A stretch of DNA of 8,033 nucleotides from positions 1-8,033 of the forward strand of contig CAJTSF010000045.1 in NCBI GenBank assembly GCA_910578985.1, in the 5' to 3' direction. Position 1 is the first letter of the stretch, and every line of letters begins with the position of its first letter. The translations under genes and the position numbers were made by a program. The DNA comes from an uncultured Odoribacter sp. (GTDB lineage Bacteria; Bacteroidota; Bacteroidia; Bacteroidales; Marinifilaceae). Of the stretch, positions 1-6,880 are shown piece by piece. The notes below the pieces were generated by a model that saw nothing but the letters and a program-made list of their open reading frames with translations, was not told where the DNA came from and ran no database searches.

Positions 1-209
1 TCAAACGGCACGTTCTCATAATGGGGCGTATCGGAAGTTTTTGCAGACTTCTTGCTCTTTTTGATTTTACCTTCTTTTATCAGGCGTTCTTTTTCAGCCT
101 TAATTCGTTCGAGGAGAACTGATGCAGGCTCATCGTTCGGGTCTTGCGGTACAAGTTTTCCATGTATCGCAAGGTCGAGTATCTTTTGACGTAATTTCTT
201 TGTATCCAT
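1..209 (-). CDS. hsdS: Type I restriction enzyme specificity subunit HsdS (N-terminal part, cut by window edge)
   Basis: HsdS is the DNA-recognition subunit of a type I restriction-modification complex. It binds two HsdM subunits and sets the target sequence. Only the first 69 codons are visible; the rest lies beyond position 1. The protein starts MDTKKLRQKILDLAIHGKLV and continues PQDPNDEPASVLLERIKAEK then a lysine-rich stretch. This is the conserved helical spacer region of HsdS, here at the N-terminus ahead of the first target-recognition domain, as is common in Bacteroidales HsdS. The last readable residues (HYENVPF) match the usual entry into that domain. The ATG at 207-209 lies 5 nt after the stop of the upstream nuclease gene, so the gene is almost certainly cotranscribed with it. 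The target sequence cannot be predicted because no recognition domain is in view. Confidence 0.9.
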   Translation of the reverse strand, partial: MDTKKLRQKILDLAIHGKLVPQDPNDEPASVLLERIKAEKERLIKEGKIKKSKKSAKTSDTPHYENVPF

Positions 210-214
210 ATAGG

Positions 215-1381
215 CTATTCTTTGTTTAAGAACAGATTGCAAAACTCATTCAGTTGCTGTTGCATACGTTCCTGTGGAATGAGGATACGCTTGTATTCTG
301 CTATCATTGTGGGGCTCATACTTCGGCTCATAGCATATTCCACCACAACCCGATCTGCTTCCGGACAGAGAATAATGCCGATAGAAGGGTTTTCGTTAGA
401 GCGTTTCACATCTCTATCGAGTGCTTCCAGATAAAACTCCAACTGCCCGAGGTCTCGCGGATGGAATTTCGTCTTTTTCAGCTCCACTGCTACCAATGCC
501 TGCAACCCACGATGGAAGAACAGCAAGTCAGCCTTAAAAGTGGATGCGCCAATATTGAGGCGGTATTCCTGTTCCATAAAGATAAAATCCTTACCAAGTT
601 CAAGAATAAACTGCTTCATGTGTTCCACCAAGCCTTTTCTAAGTTTGGATTCGCTATGCTTCTTAGGTAAGTTTAGGAAATCAACGAACAGTGTGTCCTT
701 GAACATTATAGGGGCATTGGGATAAGCACCAAGTAAGCCTTTCGACATATTGTCTTTACTGCTCAACAAAGCCGTATATGTTTGATTCGATATACAACGC
801 TGAAGTTCTCGCTTCACTAAATGTTCTTTATTGGCATAGAGTATATAGAACATCCGCTCTTCATTACTTTTGCATCGGCAAAGAATCTCTATGTGATTAG
901 TCAATGTGGTCAACTCCAATATTTTGGGCATTTGTCCCGATGTTAAATGGACAATTTGTGCAGATGTTGGCTGCACCACTACAGCCATCTCTTGTGCAGG
1001 CTGGCTTGCTTCTATTTGTGCAGTTCTTGGCTGCACAAATTCAGAGTTCAGATACTTCTCTACAGTCACACTGAATGTTTCCGATGAATATTCATCATAG
1101 AACATCACCATATTGTAAATGCTTCTCCGACTATAGCCCTTGATGTCCGGACGCTGGGAACGGATATATTCGGATAACTGCATTACAACCTTGCTTCCCC
1201 ATTCCTCGCTTTTCAATTTGGCTGATACATATCCACCAACATGCCACGCTGTGAACAACAGTTCATTATTTACAGCTCTTGAAGCACGGCCTTTATGTTG
1301 GAGAATAATGTCTATAACTTCTCCAAACTGTTGTTCCATTGATATGATTATCTTATTGTTTTCCATGCACTCAATCTTCAT
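215..1381 (-). CDS. DUF1016/YhcG-family PD-(D/E)xK nuclease domain protein inside the hsd operon
   Basis: This 388-residue protein has the layout of the DUF1016 (YhcG) family. An N-terminal helical domain (about residues 15-100, with LLFTAWHVGGYVSAKLKSEE) is followed by a variable linker (about 112-150). A C-terminal PD-(D/E)xK-type nuclease domain (about 160-385) completes it. Probable catalytic residues are D285 (FKADLLFF) and E300/K302 (AVELKK), with E270 or E272 upstream. The linker repeats a QPxxAQI unit. Family members often sit beside restriction or other defence genes, but their biochemical role is unclear; nuclease activity here is inferred from the motif. The gene lies between hsdM and hsdS. 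The ATG at 1381 overlaps the end of hsdM by 11 nt. An in-frame ATG at 1366 starts 4 nt after the hsdM stop and is an equally plausible start (MENNK). Neither has a strong ribosome binding site. Confidence 0.88.
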   Translation of the reverse strand: MKIECMENNKIIISMEQQFGEVIDIILQHKGRASRAVNNELLFTAWHVGGYVSAKLKSEEWGSKVVMQLSEYIRSQRPDIKGYSRRSIYNMVMFYDEYSSETFSVTVEKYLNSEFVQPRTAQIEASQPAQEMAVVVQPTSAQIVHLTSGQMPKILELTTLTNHIEILCRCKSNEERMFYILYANKEHLVKRELQRCISNQTYTALLSSKDNMSKGLLGAYPNAPIMFKDTLFVDFLNLPKKHSESKLRKGLVEHMKQFILELGKDFIFMEQEYRLNIGASTFKADLLFFHRGLQALVAVELKKTKFHPRDLGQLEFYLEALDRDVKRSNENPSIGIILCPEADRVVVEYAMSRSMSPTMIAEYKRILIPQERMQQQLNEFCNLFLNKE

Positions 1382-2786
1382 CTATGTTTGCGAGCAGTTT
1401 TTCAAGTTCAACCACAGCAGCACTTATCGTTTGGCTCTTATCTTTTATATCAGCCATCAGCTCTGCCAATGAATGGTCATCCACCTCTCCACCTTGCTTT
1501 ATCCAAGTGATGTCAAGACTTGTTTTGTCTCGGGCAATAATTTCATCTACAGGGTATTTACGCCAACGCCCTTGCGGATTATTTTCTGCATCGTAGGTTT
1601 CTACCCGATTATTGTAGCAAGAAACAAAATCATCCAAATGATGACGCTCCAGCTTGTTTGTGGCAAGCGTATGCTTTATGTCTGTACGGTAGTCGTAAAA
1701 CCATATTTCTTTGGTAGGTTGTCCTTTACTGAAAAACAACACATTGGCTTTTACGCCTTGGGCATAGAAGATACCAGTGGGCAAACGCAAGATGGTATGC
1801 AGATTGAAATCCTGCAACAGGCGTTTACGGATAGTTTCACCAGCACCAGCCTCAAAAAGGACATTGTCAGGAAGCACCACAGCAGCACGTCCTCCGATTT
1901 TGAGCATAAGCATCATGTGCTGGAGGAAGTTCAGCTGGTTATTCTTGGTCTCCACATAGAAATCCTGGCGGTTAATATCCACCGATCCAGCGGGGCGAGT
2001 TCCGAAAGGTGGATTGGCAAGTATCACATCAACAAGAGTGGACGGCTCTTTTTCCAAAGAATCCTCACAAACAATTGGACTACGGTCTGTACCGACGCCA
2101 TGCAAATAGAGATTCATGGAAGCGAGCGTCACTACCAAAGGCGTATTATCCACACCATGCAAAGCCTTGTCACGCAAGAAATCACGTTTTTCTTTACTTG
2201 CCGACTGCCCTTTCATATAATCGTAGGCAGCAAGCAAGAATCCGCCTGTCCCACACGCCGGGTCACAAACGGTTTCACCCATTTGCGGATTGATGCAATC
2301 TACCATCGCCTGAATAAGTGGACGAGGAGTAAAATACTGCCCTGCCCCGCTTTTCTTGTCTTGTCCGTTCTTTTCAAGAATGCTTTCATAGATAGCCCCT
2401 TTTACATCACCGTCCATAATGAGCCATTGTTCCTCATCAATCATAGTGATGACTTTCCGTAGATGAACGGGAGCTTCTATTTTATTTGATGCCTTAGTAA
2501 ATATCGTGCCTATCAAGTTGGGCTGTTCTCTCAATACTCCAAGCGTTTCTTCATACTGTTTGATTAGTTCATGTCCATCAACAGCATTTAAATCTTTCCA
2601 TTGATATCCCTTAGGGATGGCAGATTCACCAAATAACTCTTCATTTTCTGCATCCATTTTCAAGAACAGAAGATAAGTTAACTGAGTGATGTAATCAGTG
2701 AAACCTACACCCGCTGCCGCAAGGACACCTGCCATGTTCCACACTTTTTTAGTGAGCGACTGCTCTGTTGTATTATTTGTTGCCAT
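1371..2786 (-). CDS. hsdM: Type I restriction-modification DNA methyltransferase subunit HsdM
   Basis: HsdM transfers a methyl group from S-adenosylmethionine to N6 of adenine in the site chosen by HsdS. The 471-residue protein is full length for the family. An N-terminal HsdM_N helical domain (about 10-130, VWNMAGVLAAAGVGFTDYI) precedes the methyltransferase domain. The order of motifs is that of gamma-type N6-adenine enzymes: a motif X region KKSGAGQYFTPRPLI (144-158), the AdoMet-binding DPACGTGG (175-182), and the catalytic NPPF (258-261). A C-terminal helix (about 437-468) probably contacts HsdS. All key residues are present, so the enzyme should be active. The start codon lies 4 nt after the hsdR stop, and the gene end overlaps the possible start of the DUF1016 gene. 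It is therefore part of one operon. As is usual in Bacteroidetes, no clear Shine-Dalgarno is seen. Confidence 0.96.
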   Translation of the reverse strand: MATNNTTEQSLTKKVWNMAGVLAAAGVGFTDYITQLTYLLFLKMDAENEELFGESAIPKGYQWKDLNAVDGHELIKQYEETLGVLREQPNLIGTIFTKASNKIEAPVHLRKVITMIDEEQWLIMDGDVKGAIYESILEKNGQDKKSGAGQYFTPRPLIQAMVDCINPQMGETVCDPACGTGGFLLAAYDYMKGQSASKEKRDFLRDKALHGVDNTPLVVTLASMNLYLHGVGTDRSPIVCEDSLEKEPSTLVDVILANPPFGTRPAGSVDINRQDFYVETKNNQLNFLQHMMLMLKIGGRAAVVLPDNVLFEAGAGETIRKRLLQDFNLHTILRLPTGIFYAQGVKANVLFFSKGQPTKEIWFYDYRTDIKHTLATNKLERHHLDDFVSCYNNRVETYDAENNPQGRWRKYPVDEIIARDKTSLDITWIKQGGEVDDHSLAELMADIKDKSQTISAAVVELEKLLANIDED

Positions 2787-2790
2787 TTTC

Positions 2791-5496
2791 TTATGCTGCC
2801 TTTCTTAAAACTACAAATGTATATAATGAATGAAGTGCCTCGTCTGCTTTCTGCATATTGCCAAACGCCCGAATCATTTGGGCTGCATGGGTCGCATCAT
2901 CTTCACGAATATCCCTGACCGTACAAGCTCCATTAGAAGCAATATAATCCACAATACGACTGATAACCTCACGCTGTTTGTCGGTTATTCCGCGTTGGGC
3001 TTGCCCCAACCACAAGTTGAAATACTGCTTGGAAGTGGTCACAACACTATCCAATCGTTCAATTTGCCGGAACGCAAAACGTACCAATTGTATGATGTTT
3101 GTCAAGGCATCGCCTTCTTCTTTCGTTGTAAAACGTTTCACCTTATTGGGGGAAAGGATGGCATACGAGTTCCAAATTTGTTTCGGAGTAAAATGGTTGT
3201 TTGCCATTTTGAGTTTATGTTCCAAATCTTTCAACATCGAATAAGTTATCGGTTCTCCTTCATTGTTGTAGATAATACGAAGAGCCTCTATCTCATCCGC
3301 ATTTTCTTTACAAAACTCCTCAAATGCCTCCGTTGTGTTTTTAGCATCCTCAATAGAAAAGCCTTTTGAGATAAGCGTATCTTCTCCGGGCATTAGCGTA
3401 TTGACAAATCCGGCTGCAAGAATAAGCAGGTATCTCCGGGCATCTGCATGATTGGCAAGTGGAGCCATCAAGCCTTTGCGTTCTATATTAGCGTCTTCTG
3501 TGCCGACAAACGGCGGAAGAACACCTTTTTCAAGCACATCGTATATCCTGGCAGAAAGTTCCTTCATATCATCATAAGACAAACGGGCAAACTCTTTCCG
3601 TTGCGAATCATTCGCCTTATTATATATTCGGGCAAGCGTAGCTGCAAGTCGTTTAAGATATTCATCTGGGATGTAGCCATGACTGATACGCTCTAACAAT
3701 TCTTTCAGAGTAATAGTTTCTGTGGCCGGTTCATCGGTTACGGTCGGGATTGTCTTTTCATGCTCCGTCACGCCTACCGCATCAACCAAATAAAAACAAT
3801 CTTTACTGAAAGCATTCGGAGTGACATTACGCAATTGCTCATCACCAATAGTACGCACTCCGCGCCCTTTCATCTGAATATACAACGGCAATGATTCCAC
3901 ATCACGCATGAACATTAGCACTTCCAACGGTTTAACATCCGTTCCTGTAGCAACCAACGTGCAAGTCACGGCTATACGAAAATCCTTGTCATTGCGAAAT
4001 TGGCGTATCAGTTCGTTGCTATCTCCTGCCGAATAGGTGATTTTCTGAACAAACCGGTCGTCAGTCCGTCCAAACACCTCTTTCGCTATTTGTACAATGT
4101 TGGTCGCGTGAGCTTCATTAAGAGCGAATATCAAGGTTTTAGGAAGATAATCCATATTCGGCTCACGCTGCGGGTCATTGAATAATTCAGTATAAACCAC
4201 ATCCCGATAAGTCGAAAGAATCAACTTTATTTGTGCCGGATTGATAATACTCCGATTCAGTTCCTTATTTGTATAGGTTTTGGTTTCCTTACTGCTTACA
4301 GTCTTAACCTCACCCGTATATTTTGTTTCTTCTCTGAATTTCTCGCCCTCCAATATAGCCCCACCTGTTTCTGTTACCTGCGTTTTTATTCTATACACCC
4401 GACAATCCACATTCACACCGTCAACGATACTCTTCTCCAATGTATAATTGACAATGCGGTTATTATTGAAAAATGCCATCGTTTCAGGAATAGGCGTTGC
4501 TGTCAACCCAACCAATCTTGCCGTATCGAAATACTCCAGCACCTTACGCCAGTTTCCATAAATGGAGCGATGACACTCGTCTATGATAATCATGTCAAAG
4601 TAATCATGCGGCAAATTTGGATTAGGCGGTAACGTTACTTCTTCTGTTGGTTCATTCTCGTCATCGTCTTCATTATCCTCAATATCTTCCCCTTTCAAAA
4701 ATGAGAACAGGCGTTGTATTGTAGAAATAATCACATTGCTGTCTGAAGGGATGGAAGAAGAACGAAGGCGATTAACCGTAAAGATTGTGTTGAAAGCATC
4801 TCCGTTCTCAGTCAAGCGAAAAGTACCGAACTCTCCCTCTGCTTGCTTCCCCAAGTTATTACGGTCAACAAGAAACAGCACTCTGCGCATCGGTGTATAG
4901 GCAAGCATCCGATAGGCAGCGAGACAAGCCGTATATGTCTTGCCGGCTCCGGTGGCAAGAACCATCAATGCCCGACTCTGTCCACTGCGGAAACTCTTTT
5001 CAAGTTCAGTCACTGCCTCATATTGGCAATCACGAAGCCCTTTCTTTTTCAATGTCGGAAGTCCGGCAAATGTATCTTCAATTCCCAACTTCTTAACCAG
5101 TTCATATGGTGTTGGGATTGTCATTATCTGCCTGAAACAAGAATCCTGCTCCCGGAAATCACAAAAGTATAGATCCTTAGCATTTGAGGTGAAGATAAAA
5201 GGCAAAGGCTTTTGATATGCCTGATAGATATTGGGGACACTTCTTGCGTACAGGGCTGCTTGCCTGCATACTTTTGAAGCAAAAGCATCTGTTTCTTCAC
5301 GTTTGGCTTCAAGTACTCCTACTGCTTTTCCATTAATGAAAAGAAAGTAATCTGCTTCAAGATTTCCTTTCAACAAGCCTTCTCTTATGGCAACAGCCGT
5401 ACAAGTAGGTTCATAATCATCTCTGTTGACTACTTCCCAACCAGCATCGGCAAACCACTGATCTATCTTTATTCTTGCTTTTTCTTCAGGAGTCAT
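2791..5496 (-). CDS. hsdR: Type I restriction endonuclease subunit HsdR (nuclease plus DEAD/H translocase)
   Basis: HsdR is the motor and cleavage subunit: it pulls DNA past the complex using ATP and cuts unmethylated DNA far from the site. From the chosen start it has 901 residues. A PD-(D/E)xK nuclease domain comes first (D49, E63 and K65 in VLEAKRE). The two-domain helicase motor follows: Walker A LATGAGKT (180-187), DECH (306-309), GLTATP (330-335) and motif VI QMKGRGVRT (541-549). A C-terminal helical region, resembling that of EcoEI-type HsdR, probably docks HsdM. An acidic stretch sits at about 270-287, before DECH. The open frame extends upstream to an ATG at 5607. I chose 5496 (MTPEEKARIK) because a promoter -7 box lies at 5533-5540, between the two, and family homology begins around here. 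It is the first gene of the hsdR-hsdM-DUF1016-hsdS operon. Confidence 0.95.
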   Translation of the reverse strand: MTPEEKARIKIDQWFADAGWEVVNRDDYEPTCTAVAIREGLLKGNLEADYFLFINGKAVGVLEAKREETDAFASKVCRQAALYARSVPNIYQAYQKPLPFIFTSNAKDLYFCDFREQDSCFRQIMTIPTPYELVKKLGIEDTFAGLPTLKKKGLRDCQYEAVTELEKSFRSGQSRALMVLATGAGKTYTACLAAYRMLAYTPMRRVLFLVDRNNLGKQAEGEFGTFRLTENGDAFNTIFTVNRLRSSSIPSDSNVIISTIQRLFSFLKGEDIEDNEDDDENEPTEEVTLPPNPNLPHDYFDMIIIDECHRSIYGNWRKVLEYFDTARLVGLTATPIPETMAFFNNNRIVNYTLEKSIVDGVNVDCRVYRIKTQVTETGGAILEGEKFREETKYTGEVKTVSSKETKTYTNKELNRSIINPAQIKLILSTYRDVVYTELFNDPQREPNMDYLPKTLIFALNEAHATNIVQIAKEVFGRTDDRFVQKITYSAGDSNELIRQFRNDKDFRIAVTCTLVATGTDVKPLEVLMFMRDVESLPLYIQMKGRGVRTIGDEQLRNVTPNAFSKDCFYLVDAVGVTEHEKTIPTVTDEPATETITLKELLERISHGYIPDEYLKRLAATLARIYNKANDSQRKEFARLSYDDMKELSARIYDVLEKGVLPPFVGTEDANIERKGLMAPLANHADARRYLLILAAGFVNTLMPGEDTLISKGFSIEDAKNTTEAFEEFCKENADEIEALRIIYNNEGEPITYSMLKDLEHKLKMANNHFTPKQIWNSYAILSPNKVKRFTTKEEGDALTNIIQLVRFAFRQIERLDSVVTTSKQYFNLWLGQAQRGITDKQREVISRIVDYIASNGACTVRDIREDDATHAAQMIRAFGNMQKADEALHSLYTFVVLRKAA

Positions 5497-5502
5497 GTTC
5501 TT

Positions 5503-5518
5503 GATATTGTATAATATC
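5503..5518. repeat. Short inverted repeat in the hsdR leader
   Basis: GATATT at 5503-5508 and AATATC at 5513-5518 form a perfect 6-bp inverted repeat around GTAT. It lies between the predicted hsdR transcription start (about 5526) and the start codon (5496). It could be a repressor site or a weak hairpin near the ribosome binding region. The arms are short and all AT except one pair, so chance is a real alternative. Confidence 0.3.
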
Positions 5519-5532
5519 TCAGCTATAGATTG

Positions 5533-5540
5533 CAAATATA
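5533..5540 (-). promoter_or_regulatory. Promoter -7 box of the hsd operon
   Basis: On the minus strand this reads TATATTTG, an exact match to the Bacteroidetes TAnnTTTG -7 element. Transcription should start near 5526, giving a leader of about 30 nt before the hsdR ATG at 5496. A -33 TTG is not evident at the expected distance, so the promoter may be weak or regulated. A short dyad, GCTATA (5522-5527) and TATAGC (5537-5542), brackets the box. A second, GATATT/AATATC with a 4-nt loop, lies at 5503-5518 in the leader. Both could be operators or chance in AT-rich DNA. Confidence 0.55.
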
Positions 5541-5573
5541 GCGAATTATATTCAACAATCGGATTCCTTTTTA

Positions 5574-5581
5574 TACTTTTG
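5574..5581 (+). promoter_or_regulatory. Promoter -7 box of the secreted-protein gene
   Basis: TACTTTTG matches the Bacteroidetes TAnnTTTG element on the plus strand. The -33 position 20 bp upstream reads TTC (5551-5553), one base off TTG. The start of transcription would be near 5588, only about 60 bp from the divergent hsdR start, so the two promoters overlap. A start at 5588 argues against translation from the ATG at 5586. Confidence 0.5.
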
Positions 5582-5636
5582 CGCCATGTATAGTAGAAAC
5601 ATGTCACCTTCTATTACAAAATTTAGCAACTTCTGC

Positions 5637-6137
5637 ATGCGGATATGCGCCGCGCTCATCCTGGCGGCATCCGCCCTCCACCATCCCGCCGCCCACGCGG
5701 CAACGACGGCGGCTCCCGACTCCCGCGGCCCCGTAATCCGCTTCCCGTTCGGCGTGCTCGCCGCGCTTGTCTACATCACCCACGAGGAATACGAATACTG
5801 GTTCTTCCGTGAGACCGACTGCCGCTTTGCCGCCCAAACCCACACATGGCCCGACTACGGCGGGGTGCGCCACTGCGTCTCCAAAGACGGCTACCTCGCC
5901 ACCTGGCAAAACCGCGGCTACGACTCCAAAGCGGACATATCCGTCTACCGCCTCCGGGACGGCGGCGTGACGCCGGTCGCCCGCTATTCCGACGTGGAAA
6001 TCACCAACTGGGAAGAGGTCTGCTGGGGAGAAGGCAACGCGCTCTACGTCCGCGGCTCCTACTACAACGACGAAGAAGACGGCCCCCCTGACGAAAGAGC
6101 CGTCGATAAATGCCTGAAATTCACCCTCCCCTCTTAA
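5637..6137 (+). CDS. Small secreted protein of unknown function with four mature-region cysteines
   Basis: I do not recognise this protein. From the chosen start it has 166 residues and begins with a typical Sec signal peptide: MR, a hydrophobic core (ICAALILAASAL), then HHPAAHA with likely cleavage after AHA (residue 21). The mature part is rich in Tyr and Trp (HEEYEYWFF) and has four cysteines (about 62, 80, 129, 159) that could form two disulfides. An acidic turn (YYNDEEDGPPDE) lies near the end. It is probably periplasmic or surface-exposed. In-frame ATGs also occur at 5586 and 5601. I prefer 5637 because it leaves a leader of about 50 nt, gives a compact signal peptide, and coincides with the switch from AT-rich to GC-rich sequence. 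GC-rich third positions agree with a real gene. It is transcribed divergently from hsdR and converges on the next gene, with 25 bp between stops. Confidence 0.68.
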   Translation: MRICAALILAASALHHPAAHAATTAAPDSRGPVIRFPFGVLAALVYITHEEYEYWFFRETDCRFAAQTHTWPDYGGVRHCVSKDGYLATWQNRGYDSKADISVYRLRDGGVTPVARYSDVEITNWEEVCWGEGNALYVRGSYYNDEEDGPPDERAVDKCLKFTLPS

Positions 6138-6162
6138 TATTCCTTATCCACCGCTTTTCCCG

Positions 6163-6828
6163 TCACACCCCCGCATACACGCTCGGCGAAAAGCGCGTCC
6201 CCTCCTCGTTCCCGAAAAACAGGTACACGTGCAACGGCACCTCTTCCCTCCCCTTCAAGCCTTTCCCCGCTCCATCCGATTTCCCCGCACCCTCCTCCTC
6301 CGCCGGCGGCATCGCCACCGCCACACGCCCGTCCTTCCGGCACACGCCCTCCGCCACCGCCAAATGAGGCACCCGGGGGTCCGTCCCGTGGAAATAGCCC
6401 ACATACACCCTATCCGACCACCGCGCCCCCGCCCTATCCTCGTCCACCTCCCACTCCAGCACCACCCCGTTCCCCTCACGCCTTGCCGACCGCAGCGCCG
6501 GCATGTCCAGCGACCCCGTCGAGAAACGGAACGCCGGGAATGCCCACACCCCCTCGCCCCCGCGGATGCAACCCGAATTCAGGCGGTGGAACAGCGTGTC
6601 GCCCTGGTTTGCCCCCTGCTCGCGGGCCGCCACCCGCCACACCGGCAGGTCGCCCAACGCGCGGCGGTAAAGCGTCCAGAACTTACGCACCTCCGTAAAG
6701 CGGTTCGATGCCGCCTCTTCCGCCGTCGTGCGCTTTTTGCGCTTCCGGTAGCGGGAAGGACGGACGCACAAACGACCGTTCCGCATATAGTACGTGACCC
6801 CCTCCATCCGAAGGGGTTTTTCCTCCAT
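6163..6828 (-). CDS. DUF6266-like protein of unknown function (minus-strand paralogue)
   Basis: This 221-residue protein of unknown function appears to be a divergent relative of the product encoded at 7158-7880. Shared features in order are: a tyrosine and glycine followed by VR-S and a basic stretch (YYMRNGRLCVRPSRYRKRKK); an N/Q-R-F helix (EEAASNRFTEVRKFWTL); F..xN (LFHRLNS); a strand ending FSTGSL; and the C-terminal hallmark VHVY or similar followed by S-SVY-G (here LHVYLFFGNEEG then PSVYAGV). The N-terminal GKxGN segment of the other protein is missing here. The frame extends upstream to 6906, but I chose 6828 because TTGGAGG lies 5 nt before that ATG, an unusually good Shine-Dalgarno for this genome. 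A Gly/Lys/Glu-rich linker (about 177-196) is low complexity. No signal peptide is seen. The promoter is predicted at 6904-6934. Confidence 0.7.
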   Translation of the reverse strand: MEEKPLRMEGVTYYMRNGRLCVRPSRYRKRKKRTTAEEAASNRFTEVRKFWTLYRRALGDLPVWRVAAREQGANQGDTLFHRLNSGCIRGGEGVWAFPAFRFSTGSLDMPALRSARREGNGVVLEWEVDEDRAGARWSDRVYVGYFHGTDPRVPHLAVAEGVCRKDGRVAVAMPPAEEEGAGKSDGAGKGLKGREEVPLHVYLFFGNEEGTRFSPSVYAGV

Positions 6829-6833
6829 ACAAG

Positions 6834-6840
6834 CCTCCAA
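6834..6840 (-). promoter_or_regulatory. Strong Shine-Dalgarno that fixes the start of the minus-strand DUF6266-like gene
   Basis: The minus strand reads TTGGAGG followed by CTTGT and ATG. The GGAGG core is 5 nt from the ATG at 6828, which favours this start over in-frame ATGs at 6861 and 6906. Confidence 0.6.
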
Positions 6841-6880
6841 CAAGTGGGTTGTCCTAACCATAAACCAATCATTTAGCGTA

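Noticed and set aside
1473..2462. Long plus-strand open frame opposite hsdM
   Set aside because: It lies wholly antisense to a gene with intact methyltransferase motifs and shows no recognisable domain.
5497..5607. N-terminal extension of HsdR to the ATG at 5607
   Set aside because: The extension spans the predicted hsdR promoter box and the divergent promoter, and its residues do not resemble the usual HsdR start; MTPEEKARIK at 5496 does.
6797..6820. Rho-independent terminator on the plus strand (CCCCT, AGGGG, then TTTTT)
   Set aside because: The stem is only 5 bp with an 8-nt loop, lies inside the coding region of the minus-strand gene, and no plus-strand gene ends there.
6229..6876. Plus-strand open frame opposite the minus DUF6266-like gene
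   Set aside because: The translation is rich in Arg, Pro and His, as expected of a shadow. The minus frame has a Shine-Dalgarno, a promoter and motifs shared with its paralogue.
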